From assembly GCA_009760855.2 (NCBI GenBank), contig WPIO01000093.1:942001-1006000 (forward strand): a DNA stretch of 64,000 nt. The letters are read 5' to 3'. The stretch comes from Cristatella mucedo. Lineage: Eukaryota > Bryozoa > Phylactolaemata > Cristatellidae. The stretch's first letter is position 1. Every line of letters starts with the position of its first letter. Below the pieces are notes generated by a model. The model was not told the origin of the DNA, did not search any database, and saw only the letters and a list, made by a program, of their open reading frames with translations. The translations under genes and the position numbers were made by a program. Positions 34,828 through 44,955 of this stretch are shown here, in pieces.

Positions 34828-34907
34828 GCAAATGTAAAGTGCCTAGAAAAAGATTAAGTTTTTTTGTGAGGGCGCTATAGCACATGTATTATTATTATTA
34901 TTATTAT
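34828..34907 (+). mobile_element. LINE-B 3' tail
   Basis: 'tgtaaagtgcctagaaaaag' followed by 'gagggcgctatagcacatgt' and (ATT)n. Confidence 0.75.
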
Positions 34908-35170
34908 GGAGGGGACAGACCGGAAGTGAGGGACAGATTTCCAATGACTGCCCTTGCGGACTGGATCTTATTTGCAATTTTGAGACTAATTTAATCAAAT
35001 ATATTAAAAATATTATATTTAGTAACATTATTGCCATTCCTGGTCTACGGCTCTTAGCTTGTCAACCGATTTTCCAAATTCATTTCCTCCCCACACCCCT
35101 CCCGGAGCAGCGGAAAGAGCGATGAGGTCACCAATGATGGGGGTGGGGCAGCCCTCCCTACACGCGAGAA

Positions 35171-35180
35171 TCTCGCGAGA
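35171..35180. promoter_or_regulatory. TCTCGCGAGA promoter motif
   Basis: A perfect 10-bp palindrome known as a promoter element of animal housekeeping and bidirectional promoters. It lies 131 bp before an ATG (35311) that opens a short exon with a splice donor. The role here is inferred from position. Confidence 0.4.
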
Positions 35181-35310
35181 CAAAAATATCAACATCTCGC
35201 CATCAGGCGATGCCTTCACGTCATCACTCTGGCGCTCCGTTTTGTCTAACCTGTAGTTTAAGTTCACGGCTGTATTTTGGCACTGAAAAGCGCAAACTAC
35301 TGGCTTCTGC

Positions 35311-35394
35311 ATGTTTCCGAATGAAGGGCTCCACGAGACAGATCTTGACCTCGCGCTACTAGACGACCTTGTCCTCGAAAGCCAACACCCACAG
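35311..35394 (+). CDS. Possible first coding exon, acidic N-terminus
   Basis: ATG in the context TCTGCATGT, 28 codons with many Asp/Glu/Leu (HETDLDLALLDDLVLES), ending in CAG before a GTTAGC donor in phase 0. The sequence has the look of an acidic activation-type N-terminus. Two further short exon-like blocks downstream (36021-36089 and 36469-36553) match each other in phase but not this exon, so the gene cannot be assembled. It could also be chance. Confidence 0.3.
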
Positions 35395-36179
35395 GTTAGC
35401 TGCGCCTCAATGCCTTAACCGCGCGCCTGCCCCGACATTCGAGGAAGCGTAGCTAGCCGCTCGTCAACCTATCGGATTTCCAAAATATTTGACGTGCTAC
35501 ACAATTTATCAGGCAGCTGTATTTGATGAGTGCGGTTTGCCTCATGTCTTGACTTTACTGGCTGGCAGCTGTACATGGAAATGTGACGGATTTATGGAGC
35601 GGTTCTCGATTCTTGTTTCGGATCTGCAATTCAAGTAGGTAAAGGTTTAAGTGGAATGCGCGTAAATCGTCTTTGTAATAGTAGCTTTCCAATCGTGAAA
35701 CTCATGGTGGATGGTCACTTTGCGCTTTGCTTGACCGGAATGGTTGAACGCTGCCCTTATTGTGTCGCACGGCTTGCTTTACCGGTTTGCAGTTGGAGAA
35801 TGTTATCCATATGTCATAGTCCGACATTTTTATTTTCGCCTACGTACTTGCTCAGGCTATTCGTGGGCGAGGGGGTTCGGACTACCACGATCTACTATCG
35901 ATTGATGCCTGCTTATGCTCCAATGCATCTCACAGACGCGAAACTTTGCATACTTGCTCCGCCGGAGCGCTCCCTCATTCGCCGTCTCTCAGAGTCATCG
36001 TTTTAGTCGTAGGATTTTGCCAGGATTTTCTCCAATGTACTTTCCAGGAACGTTTATTGATTGGCCTGAGTATCGTGCTCGTTGTCGGTAGGTACCTTCT
36101 GCCTTTCAAGGCCACAAGTCTAGATGCCACAGCCGTGCACGAAGAAAAGATAATGGAAGCGGAAGTGAGGAAATAGAGA

Positions 36180-36345
36180 CTAGAGACTGCGTGCATGCAT
36201 GATAGAGAGCAACTCTGTGTGTGTGCAGGCTGGGAGAGAAAGAGAGAGTGCATTTGAGAGAGTGCTTATGTGTGCATGCATCTTCATGCATGGGCAGTAC
36301 GCTCGCGCGTGTGTGTGTGTGTTTGTCTATGTCTGTGTGCACGTG
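36180..36345. repeat. Imperfect GA/TG-rich simple repeat
   Basis: GAGA tracts around 36236-36260 and TG runs around 36310-36340. Confidence 0.7.
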
Positions 36346-36719
36346 CACATACGGCATGTTTAGATGATGTGCATTGAAGATGCTCAAAACTAGTGTTTAG
36401 CAGCCCGAGGGTAGAATCAAGAGCAGGTTTTAGTGGGCTGTACTTTAGACTTAATTGCTCTGTCAGTTCCGAATCCTTGGATGCACTTCACTCCTACCTG
36501 CCTGACAGCCGCCCGACTTTTGACCGTGGACCAGTAAAGATACCGGTAAAGGTTCTGCTTTCGGTGCGTTATCGTCGGCTTGAAATGGGAAGCAGTGCTT
36601 CCTTAGCATTTGTCGTTCGTGTGCTATTACTTATACTGGCGATAATCTGTCCCCCAAAATGGGCTTCGTCAGTATATATCCTGTGCTACCCGCAAGGAGT
36701 CGGAATGTCCTGTTTAAAA

Positions 36720-37445
36720 CAGTACTTTCAGTAGACGACCATATCAGCTCCACCGTAAAGTTTGCCTACATTAAGGTACCTGTCGTTACACAAAAACAGG
36801 CTGCTCGGACAAATATACCACAGCCAAGCCCGATGCGATATCCCGTCTTGACATCCGTAGCTCACTATATTGCCTTTCTTGCTTCCAGTTTAATAAGATA
36901 CTTGAAGTTTATACAAAATTACGGTTATGCTTGTAAGTCGCGATTGTTGCAATCACTAGATCACGCCCCCTCATTACCGACCTGCACAGTCTCCATATCA
37001 AGCAGCACATTGACTTCAAGGTTCTGTCACTCACTTTTAGGTCCCTTCATTTTCATACACCGGCCTGCCTATCAGAGCTACTTCTCATATATAGGCTAGG
37101 TTTCGCACAACCTACTCTTCAGAATCAAGTCGTCTAGCTGTGCCTCGAACCAGCCTCAAATCCTGTGTAGACCGTGTCCTTAGTTCCTTTGCTCCCAAAG
37201 CCTTGAATTCGTCACTCGCGACTGGCGTCGCAATATGCTCGGCTCGACGACATTTAAAAAGAAGCTAAAACTCATCTGCTTCTCGCACCATTTGCTTTGT
37301 CCTCGTGAATTGCCCTCTGTGTGCTGACACTTTGCATGCTATCGCTAACCAATTGACATGCTTTCTTTTCAGCATGCATACAGTGCCTTGAAAGAGATTT
37401 TTTCCTTTAGGGTCTTACATAAATGTCTTAACGTCATTCTTATTA
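36720..37445 (+). mobile_element. LINE-B 3' portion
   Basis: 'gacgaccatatcagctccac', then the diverged C-terminal coding tract, then 'aggttctgtcactcactttt', 'ccttgaaagagattttttcc' and a weak ATT end. More diverged than most copies. Confidence 0.65.
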
Positions 37446-37477
37446 TTAAAAATAAAAATAGCTACTTTAACAGCATC

Positions 37478-37605
37478 ATTTGTATAGCGGCCGAAGAACC
37501 TTAATGGCTATTACCACCACCACCACCGCTTGCAGTTGGCAATACAGGATCGCCCACGGCAGTAGTCGAGCCCACGACCTCTCTCGGTCGTGTGATGATT
37601 ATATC
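37478..37605 (-). mobile_element. SINE, palindrome family, about 240 bp before PNPLA8 ATG
   Basis: Reverse copy: 'tatagcggccgaagaacctt', 'accgcttgcagttggcaata', B box 'gtcgagcccacgacctctct'. A CCA repeat interrupts the body. Confidence 0.65.
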
Positions 37606-37841
37606 CTACACGCCCTGTCCCGGTCAGGGGCCTTGGAGCGGCTCTGCTGTTCACCTCTCATCATGTGGCACGTTCCGCTCGGCGTTGACTCCTCCTTAGA
37701 CAGTGGAGCGCCGTGGCCGCCGCTTTCACGTTCGTGGCAGTGCAGGCGTGCAGCTAGACTTCCAGGTGATCGTGCGCGACTGCAGTGCCGAACCGTGCGT
37801 CGTTCAAAGGCTGCCCTTGGCGTGGTCTCTGCAGGGTCACC

Positions 37842-38840
37842 ATGCAGCTCAAGGTAGCCGTGGCACGCATGCTGCCGCCGCTGCCTCGCTGGGCCTCGGC
37901 TGCCCCTCAGAAAGAGGCCGGCCCCCTGCCGATGACTGCTGCCGAAGACTCGGCCGGTGCTGCTCGTGCTACGCCAGCCCCTGCTGCTGGCGACCTGGCC
38001 GGCCGCGGGGAAGTCGTAGCAGCGTCTGCTGCAGCGGCAACTGCAGCCAAGACGCCGGTGAACGAAGCGCCCGCCGCCACTGCCGGTTCTGCGGCGTCGG
38101 CGAGCGCGCTGCCATGGCTGATCGTCAAGCTCAGTGGCAGCAATCAAACGATTGGCGGCGGAGGAGGTGGCGCTGCCACCAGTGTCGGCTCCTCCAAGGA
38201 CCTGGCAGCACTGCGGCAGGCCGCCAGCGGCGTGCTAGTGCAGCTGCTGCCACGGTCAGGCTCGCTGACGTCCATTCAGCTGTCCTTGCCGCTGGGCCAG
38301 CTCTTGAGCCGCATTCGCCTGTCCTTCGGCCTCTCGGAGTCAAAAGATGGTGTGGCCGCGCGCAGCAGCAGCAGCAGCAAATCGTCGCCGACGACGACCG
38401 GGTCAACGTCGGCGACCTCATCTTCAGCAGCTGCGAGCGGTGGCGGCCGCGCAGCCACACAGAGCCTTGAGGAAGCCATGCGCGAGTACAATGAGGGCGT
38501 CTTGCAGTTCCACGGGCTGCCCGGAGCTAGCTCGGCTGCGGCAGCGGCGGCCGCCGACTCGCTCGGCAAGGAGGCTCTGTCCTCTGCTGGTGCAGCCAGC
38601 CATAAGTCCCAGCTCGCAGCAGCCGCCGCAGCTGCGGCGGCCAAGGTCATCACCAGGCAGCAGCAGGTGCTGCGCGTGCGGCAGGACGTGCTGCTCAAGA
38701 CGCAGGTGGACGGCCGCATGAGGGCGCTCATCGACTCGCTGCGCATGAAGAACGTGACGCCGGTGTCGCGAGCCGAGCGCGTGAGAGAGTTCACCAAGCA
38801 TCTGCTCGGCCACCCGGAGACGCGGGCCATAGCGTTCAAG
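37842..38840 (+). CDS. PNPLA8: PNPLA8 exon 1: presequence and N-terminal region
   Basis: 333 codons. It opens MQLKVAVARMLPPLPRWASA, then long Ala/Gly/Ser tracts, then a helical stretch with TRQQQVLRVRQDVLLKTQVD and AERVREFTKHLLGHPETRAI, which matches the segment just before the patatin domain in animal PNPLA8. Donor AAG/GTAGGC. Whether an additional 5' exon exists is unknown. Confidence 0.75.
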
Positions 38841-39236
38841 GTAGGCTGGCCCAGCGCCCTGCTTCACTGCCTCATATTCTCTCATCCTACTCCGATGCTG
38901 CTGCTGCGCCTTTGCACCAGCCTCGTGTGTGACGCCTCCGTCCGGCAGAGCTCCGCTCGGTTTGTCGTGCAGTCGCCTGCCAATGGTGAGTGTGCCGCAG
39001 TGGTGCCGCTCTCGCGCTGGCTGCAGGAGGACGTCATACCTTTCCTGGTTTCGCTCGTCGGCGGAGATGCGGCCACCGTGGCCGACAAGCAGCTGCTCGG
39101 CAACGTGAACGAGGCGCTGGCCCTGCTTGGCTACACCAGGCCGCCACGTGGGCGTGGCATCCGCATCCTGTCCATCGACGGTGGAGGCACTCGGTGAGTA
39201 AGGCTCGCGTGCGCCTCGGAAGTGGGGCGCGGCTCT

Positions 39237-39299
<63 letters not shown>

Positions 39300-39338
39300 G
39301 TCTCTCTTTCCCGTCTCTCTCTCCCCGTCTCTCTCCCC

Positions 39339-39418
<80 letters not shown>

Positions 39419-42400
39419 GTCTCTCGCTGTCTTGCTGTCTGTCTGTCCTTCTGTCTCTCTCGAGTTGCCTCTCCAGCTAGGTAGGGTGGCTGGGTAGGCA
39501 TCAGAGCTTTTGTGCGCCCCTCTCTCAACCAGCCACACTGCGCCTCGGCGTGTCGGCCACTCTGCCGAGGGCCTTCCAGACCCACTGCCTGTCGCCGCCG
39601 GCATTGCGCTTGCTCGGGCGAGCTGCTCACGGCCTGCGTGCCGCGCGTCTGCCGACCTGCGCCGACCGCTGCCCTTTGCCTTCTCAGCGGCCTCATAGCC
39701 ATCGAGACGCTCAAGTGGATCGAGGCGACGTGCGAGCGGCCCATACACGAGCTCTTCGACTACGTGTGCGGTGTGAGCACAGGTGGCCTGCTGGCCGTGC
39801 TCGTCGGCGCCTTCCGCATGCCACTGTCCGAGTGCGAGCGCGTCTACAAGGAGTGCAGCGAGCGCATGTTCAGCAGCAACGCCGTGCTCGGCGCGAGTCG
39901 CCTGCTGCTCAAGTACGCCTACTACGACACCAAGGTGTGGGAGGAGATCCTCAAGTGAGTCTTGCCGCGAGACGACGCTGCTGTCGCATCAGGTGTGCCG
40001 CGGTGGCTGTGGCTGCCTCGTCGTCGTAGCCAGCCGCGGCTAGTTCTCGTAGCAGCAGCGCTTCTTCTGCTCCAAACGACGAGTCGTCGTTTCGCTCGCC
40101 CTGCCCTGCCCTGCCCTGCCCTGCTGGTGAGCGAGACCTCCTGTTAAGCAAAGGTTGAAGAGTCAGGTGTGTAGCCTCGAGTCGAGACGAACTCGTTCAG
40201 TACGACCGAGAAGACGTGAAGAAAAATGGCTCACTTTACCCCCAGTGGCCTCTGTCGCTTCTCTGCAACAGGTCAGTTGCAGCCATCTTTCACTGAACGA
40301 CTTGATGGCGACAGAGGTCTTTCTCCCCAGCGGTCCACTACTGTGTGGAATTCACTTAAGCGAATCTTGCCCGATACGGGATGTCGTCTTCTGCTACCAA
40401 GCCTTAGCACTTCCCTTTCAGCCGTCCCTTGCATGTCTTTAATCAATGCTGCTCACCTCTCGACTGTCCTCCTGACTCAGCTAAGCTTCTCACTCTCTCT
40501 GTGTTTTCTTAAATGACACTGCTTGGCTACCATGCTTGGCTCTGACAGTTGCTCAGACTGTGCTATTGGTTATCTCTGCAGTATAATGCCAGCCTAGGCT
40601 TGGTGCCTTTTTTGAATCACCAATCAAACTAGCAAAGCTTGTGCGACCAGAACTTTAAAAGCTAATTCTGACTCTAGTCGTTTAGCTACACCTCGTACGA
40701 ACCTCTAATCCGTTCGAGACCGTGCATTTAGTTCGTATGCTCCCAAAGCCTGGAATTCACTCCCGACTGGCCCCACGACATCCCCTGACTAGACGGCATT
40801 TAAAAAAGAAGAAGCTTTAAACACCTGTTTATGGCAGTGAGTCCTCGTGGTTCGTAATTTGTGTGCTGATGTGTACAGACAGTATGCGTACTGATAGTGT
40901 GCCTGCTACTACTAACTCTATCTACACGTTGACCATGTGCATGTCGCATCTAACAATGCTATTTTTGATGGCATTACGGATGTTACCACTAGTCATTTGG
41001 TCATATTTCTTTACACCATCGGTAAAGTGCCTAGACTAGAAAGAGACAGAGTTCTCTGAGGGCACTATACGAATGTGTTATTACCATTATTGTGATCATA
41101 CTCGGCGGGTATCGAGCATAGCGCTCGCCATCTGTGCAGAAAGATCTCGACTCGGGTCGTTGTTGCTCACACCGGTGCTGCTGCACTCTTCCAGCTAGTG
41201 ATGTGTATGTGAGGGCATTCTATTGATCGTAGCCCAAAATTATCTCGCAGGACAGAAATCGGAGCTGAGCGAACCATGCTGTCGACTGCCCGTGACGCTT
41301 CGTGCCCCAAGATCGCCGTCGTCTCGTGCCTGACGAGTCAAAAGTGTCTCAAGAACTTCCTCTTCAGGAATTACAACCTTCATGGTAACGTGGCCTCGCA
41401 CTACATGGGCACTGCAAATAGCCGCATCTGGGAGGCCATACGTGCTTCGTCTGCAGCTCCCGGCTATTTCGAGGAGTTCAAGCACGGCGACTACTTGCAT
41501 GAGGTATGACCACGAGGCATCCAGCTCACGTGAGCTCAGCGGCTCTCGTGCAGGCAAGCTCTCCTTCGGCTGGGCGCGCTGGCCAGGCTTCGGCTTTTGC
41601 CGATGCCATCCGCTGAGCCGTCTGGAAAAGGCGAAGTGATCAAGCGCCCAGAAATGTATGGAACTCGGCTAGGGCAATGGGTGTTAGCAGGCCGGTGGCA
41701 CAGAATTGTGCCGCCCTCATTCGGATCAGGGCTGCGTGGGGATGGGTTAACTAACTTTTTTAGGACACTGAAAAAAAGCAATGCCTAAATTTGCTCGAAA
41801 AGTGATTGGCTTGCACGTTCCCATCGCTCTTCTGATTTTTCTGTCTCTGCGCCTATTTTGGCGAGTTTGCATGGCTGAATTGTCACTGATTGGTTGGCGA
41901 TTTTTTGGTCGTTACAGGACGGTGGAGTTCTGAATAACAATCCAACAGCCATAGCCATTCACGAAGCCAAGCACCTGTGGCCCGGTGAAGCTCTTCAGTG
42001 CGTTGTCTCTCTCGGCAATGGGCGATATGAGCCCAGCATGGACCTCGTCCTTCCGTCAGGAAGCTCGCTGATGGCAAAGGTCACTGCAATCGTGCAAAGT
42101 GCCACAAACACTGAAGGTAGGCAGCCAACTAGCAGCCAGAGCTGCTTTTGCCTTCAGCCTGCAGCCAGGAAAACAAAAAAGCATAAGCAAGCAAAAACAA
42201 GCAGAGTGATCCCACGGACAATTATGCTGACCTGCTTGGGAAACAGCGGTTTTGATTTATTATGATGGAAAATACTGTTCCGGTTTTCTCATTTAATTTT
42301 TTCGCTATTTAGCTGACGCGTTATAATGCTATAGCTTCTGTTTGCTTGGGCCATTATAGGCCATGGCATTAGAACGCGCTTGTGCAATGTCTTGTAATTT

Positions 42401-43883
42401 GGTGGGTAAACCGAAACACTTGTATCTATAATGCAGAGTCAAAAGCACAGTTGTGCAACGCCTATTTTGGAAATAGCAGCAGTGTCGAAGTTCTAATATT
42501 TAGGGATTGCACTTACTAGTGACATATGCAGGGGCAGGCCAGCGATCTTACGAAGGACTAATTGGCAAGCTGGGTAAAGGAGTTGCCGAATATTTTAACG
42601 TTGTGTCCTGGTTGTTCCAAGTTGCAACTTCTTTTGCTTTCCTACCATAGCATTCACCCTTAAGAAACCTTTTACTCGTAGGCATAACCACAATCAAGTC
42701 CCAAAATCGCACGTTTGTGTTGCTACCATCTTTATCCAACGAATCTCAATTAGTATACCCCTTCACAAACCATATCCTGCCGCTCCACTTTCTGGCGCAC
42801 TAGAAAAGCTGACCGACCGGCAGTTAAGTTAGGCCTGGCTTAACTAGCAAAGGATACTGCCACCTCTCACCGGTTGCTAGTGCCACAATAGGCAATAACA
42901 ATAATACTTTTAGCACCTGCAGAGAACTTAATCTCTTTCTAGGCACCTTCATTCTTGGCGTTTGCAGGTATGTGTGTGTGTGTGCACGCGCCAGTGGGTG
43001 CAGGCGTGTGTGTGCAGGCGTGTGTGTGCGTGCGCATGCTTGCGTGTGTAGTGAGATAGAGAGACGTATATTCTTATATTTTGTACAGTATGTGTATATT
43101 GAAATGCTGCCTAATTGTTGTCATGCACAATGATATACACTGCACTAAAGTACTGACCATTTTCTAAATGTATACCGATCTCAAATCCTGAAGTAGTGCA
43201 GCAGTACAGTACGTGCCGCACAGATAAGCCGCCTCCTAATTGGCTGTTAATCGCGCAGACACGTGTCGCTGATCTGTGGCCGGCAGTGAGCCTCCTTCGG
43301 GTCTCCGTGTCATTCTGGTGCCAACACGAGAATGCAGGACCTTCCAGGTGACGGTGAAGTGTCTTAACTAGTGGTTTCAAATCCTGGTGCGGGTCTGGTT
43401 CGAAATCAGAGCCTCGATTTTTTATCCTGTCGTGCTAGCTCCGTGGCCACCAGAGGTACCGTGAAAAACCTAAGCATTGCTTTGTCTCAACCACTGTTCG
43501 CACGGCGACTGTCGTTTTCGATGGCAAGTCATATTTCAACTGTTGTAGGTGTGCACACGGTGTTACTCGACTTGCTGGACCCTGCTGCCTATTATCGGTT
43601 TAACCCATACATGTCGGAGGACTTTGGGCTCGACGAGATACGACCGGAGAAAATCCGCCAAATGCAGTTCGACGCTGACTTGTATCTTCGAAAGAATGCC
43701 AGCAAACTGCGCCGCGTGGGCGCGCGCTTGCAGCTGCAAAGGCGACCTCATCAATCGGTGCAGGATTGGCTACGTGAACGCTCCCTGGTGCTGGGCCCCC
43801 TGTTGCCGTCGTCGTTGCCCGGAACTCTACTACGGCGTGGGCGTGCCGCCGGCGGCGATGGCAGTCGCGCCGTCACTGACTAG
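37842..43883 (+). CDS. PNPLA8: PNPLA8-type calcium-independent phospholipase A2 gamma
   Basis: Family role: patatin-like lipase that cleaves fatty acids from membrane phospholipids without calcium, in mitochondria and, in vertebrates, also peroxisomes/ER. Exons: 37842-38840, 39027-39193, 39688-39954, 41251-41503, 41918-42116, 43549-43883. All borders are GT...AG, all phases agree, and 2220 nt give 739 aa (human about 782). Residues 1-60 are basic/Ala-rich, fitting a mitochondrial presequence; 60-250 is low complexity. The patatin domain starts near 377 (RGIRILSIDGGGTR): oxyanion loop 384-390, GVSTG 417-421 with nucleophile Ser419, RASSAAPGYF in exon 4, and catalytic Asp563 in DGG at the start of exon 5. 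The Ser-Asp distance (144) equals that in the human enzyme as I recall it. ATG context GTCACCATGC is good. The first intron has no stop in frame, so a 62-residue read-through is possible. There is no C-terminal SKL. Confidence 0.9.
38841..39026 (+). other. Short in-frame intron of PNPLA8
   Basis: 186 bp, GTAGGC...ctgcag, a multiple of three without stop codons. Removing it joins AIAFK to EDVIPFLVSL, which fits the family pattern. Leaving it in adds 62 residues not known from the family. It may be retained in some transcripts. Confidence 0.65.
39027..39193 (+). CDS. PNPLA8: PNPLA8 exon 2: oxyanion-loop exon
   Basis: Encodes EDVIPFLVSL ... GRGIRILSIDGGGTR; the arginine codon is split by the next intron (CG + C). 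Donor GTGAGT. Confidence 0.85.
39239..39413. repeat. (CT)n microsatellite in PNPLA8 intron 2
   Basis: Two long CT tracts separated by a short CTCCCCGT-rich stretch, all within the 494-bp intron. Confidence 0.97.
39688..39954 (+). CDS. PNPLA8: PNPLA8 exon 3: GXSXG nucleophile exon
   Basis: Encodes GLIAIETLKWIEATCERPIH, FDYVCGVSTGGLLAVLVG and FRMPLSECERVYKEC. The nucleophilic serine is in GVSTG. Acceptor ttctcag, donor GTGAGT, lysine codon split (AA + G). Confidence 0.92.
40225..40560 (+). mobile_element. LINE-A 3' fragment in PNPLA8 intron 3
   Basis: Diverged match to the LINE-A end ('ctactgtgtggaattcactt' corresponds to 'agactgtggaactcgcttcc'). Confidence 0.5.
40655..41090 (+). mobile_element. 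LINE-B 3' fragment in PNPLA8 intron 3
   Basis: 'ccgtgcatttagttcgtatg', 'aaagcctggaattcactccc', then 'gtaaagtgcctagactagaa' and a weak ATT end. Confidence 0.75.
41251..41503 (+). CDS. PNPLA8: PNPLA8 exon 4
   Basis: Encodes ERTMLSTARDASCPKIAVVS, LFRNYNLHGNVASHYMGTAN and RIWEAIRASSAAPGYFEEFK, the conserved strand-helix core of the patatin fold. Ends HE at a phase-0 donor GTATGA. Confidence 0.92.
41918..42116 (+). CDS. PNPLA8: PNPLA8 exon 5: catalytic Asp exon
   Basis: Begins exactly with the catalytic DGG (DGGVLNNNPTAIAIHEAKHL), then ALQCVVSLGNGRYEPSMDLV. Ends phase 1 at a GTAGGC donor. Confidence 0.92.
42893..42952 (-). mobile_element. LINE-B 3' tail remnant in PNPLA8 intron 5
   Basis: 'gcagagaacttaatctcttt' preceded by a short AAT run. 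Confidence 0.55.
42965..43065. repeat. TG-rich microsatellite in PNPLA8 intron 5
   Basis: Imperfect TG/TGCG repeats. Confidence 0.9.
43549..43883 (+). CDS. PNPLA8: PNPLA8 terminal exon
   Basis: Encodes VHTVLLDLLDPAAYYRFNPY, then LDEIRPEKIRQMQFDADLYL, and ends at TAG 43881-43883. The last 30 residues after VQDWLRERS look unlike the family and lack SKL. The acceptor ttgtag follows a weak pyrimidine tract. Confidence 0.88.
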
Positions 43884-44454
43884 GCGTCCTGTCCTAGTGA
43901 GTTGGCCACTCTATTGTCTTAGCATTCGGACATGAGCCCGGCCGTCCTGGCAGCTGCTGCTTGCTGCTTGAAAGTGCTGCAGCATCGCGATGTCTCGCCA
44001 CACGACTTTTTGACCTACATATCCTTCTTGGGCTGCTCAGTATTCTAGTCTCATCCTCGTCGACAGCTCGGAGGACATAGCGACAGCTATATACGGATTA
44101 GTGGCGTGCCTTGCTAGCATGTCAATGACGAACTGAACGGCCACAAAGTGAGTGTTTCTGTGAAGCTTCATACACCAGCAGCTGCATTTGGCAACCGGCA
44201 ATGTGACGGTAGAGAGCGATGGACCTGGTCTTCCTCGAGTCCTCGGCGATCGCGGCAGGATCGGCCATGCAGATGCCTCTGCAGCTAGCGTGCGTTGCCA
44301 TAGGATGTGGTCGTCGTTAGCTGGCACCCCTCACCCGTCTTCAAAACGCTGTCAGTTGTATTGACCACGACTGAGATTGTCGTCGTGCGTCTAGCAATTC
44401 CAGCATTAAACGCTCAACTTTGGCATTCTCTTCAGGTGCTGTGTTTGTCAATCA

Positions 44455-44460
44455 AATAAA
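44455..44460 (+). terminator. Candidate PNPLA8 polyadenylation signal
   Basis: AATAAA about 570 bp after the stop codon, followed by an A run. No other gene lies between. Confidence 0.5.
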
Positions 44461-44768
44461 AAAAAGTGTGATTACATCAGCCTGCGGCTGCAGATTAATT
44501 TTGGTCGACCGAGTTGCTCAAAAAGGACCGTGGGTGTATTTATTCATTTAATCACTGCCTTTGATTTGCTTTAGGAACATAGTAGGTTACCGTTCCAAAT
44601 TTCTGTGTTCTAACTTGCTAGGAACAGTGCGTATCGAACGTCGACCTAACGCATACACAGCAACTACTCAAAAGATGCCAGGAGCAAAACGCTCGCAGTA
44701 TCTTATAGTTTCGTTGTTTTGTACAAGTTAAGCAATCCAACCCTATCGAATTCAAAGTGCCTGTAGAG

Positions 44769-44955
44769 CAGCGGTTCTCAACCTGTGGGTCACGATCCCT
44801 TTGAGGGTCGGACGACCCTTTTACAAGGGTCACCTAAGAGCATCGGAAAACACGCATTTCCACATTTTGCTCACAATAATTTTATGGTTGGGGGTCGCCA
44901 CAACATGAGGAACTGCATTAAAGGGTCGCAGCATTGGGACGATTGAGAGCCACTG
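44769..44955 (+). mobile_element. SPIN-like non-autonomous hAT element (MITE)
   Basis: 187 bp, starting CAGCGGTTCTCAACC and ending with the near-perfect inverse GATTGAGAGCCACTG. The flanks are a perfect 8-bp duplication CTGTAGAG (44761-44768 and 44956-44963), the target size for hAT elements. The internal words 'aattttatggttgggggtcg' and 'caacatgaggaactgcatta' match what I remember of the SPIN (Space Invader) consensus, a hAT family known from tetrapods, a snail and a blood-sucking bug. No transposase is encoded. Family assignment is from memory, but the ends and target duplication are read directly. Confidence 0.85.

Noticed and set aside
37703-38470. 255-codon frame overlapping PNPLA8 exon 1, including LDFQVIVRDCSAEPCVVQRL
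   Set aside because: The first 30 residues look protein-like, but the frame then becomes low complexity out of phase with PNPLA8, and no donor consensus closes a separate exon convincingly.
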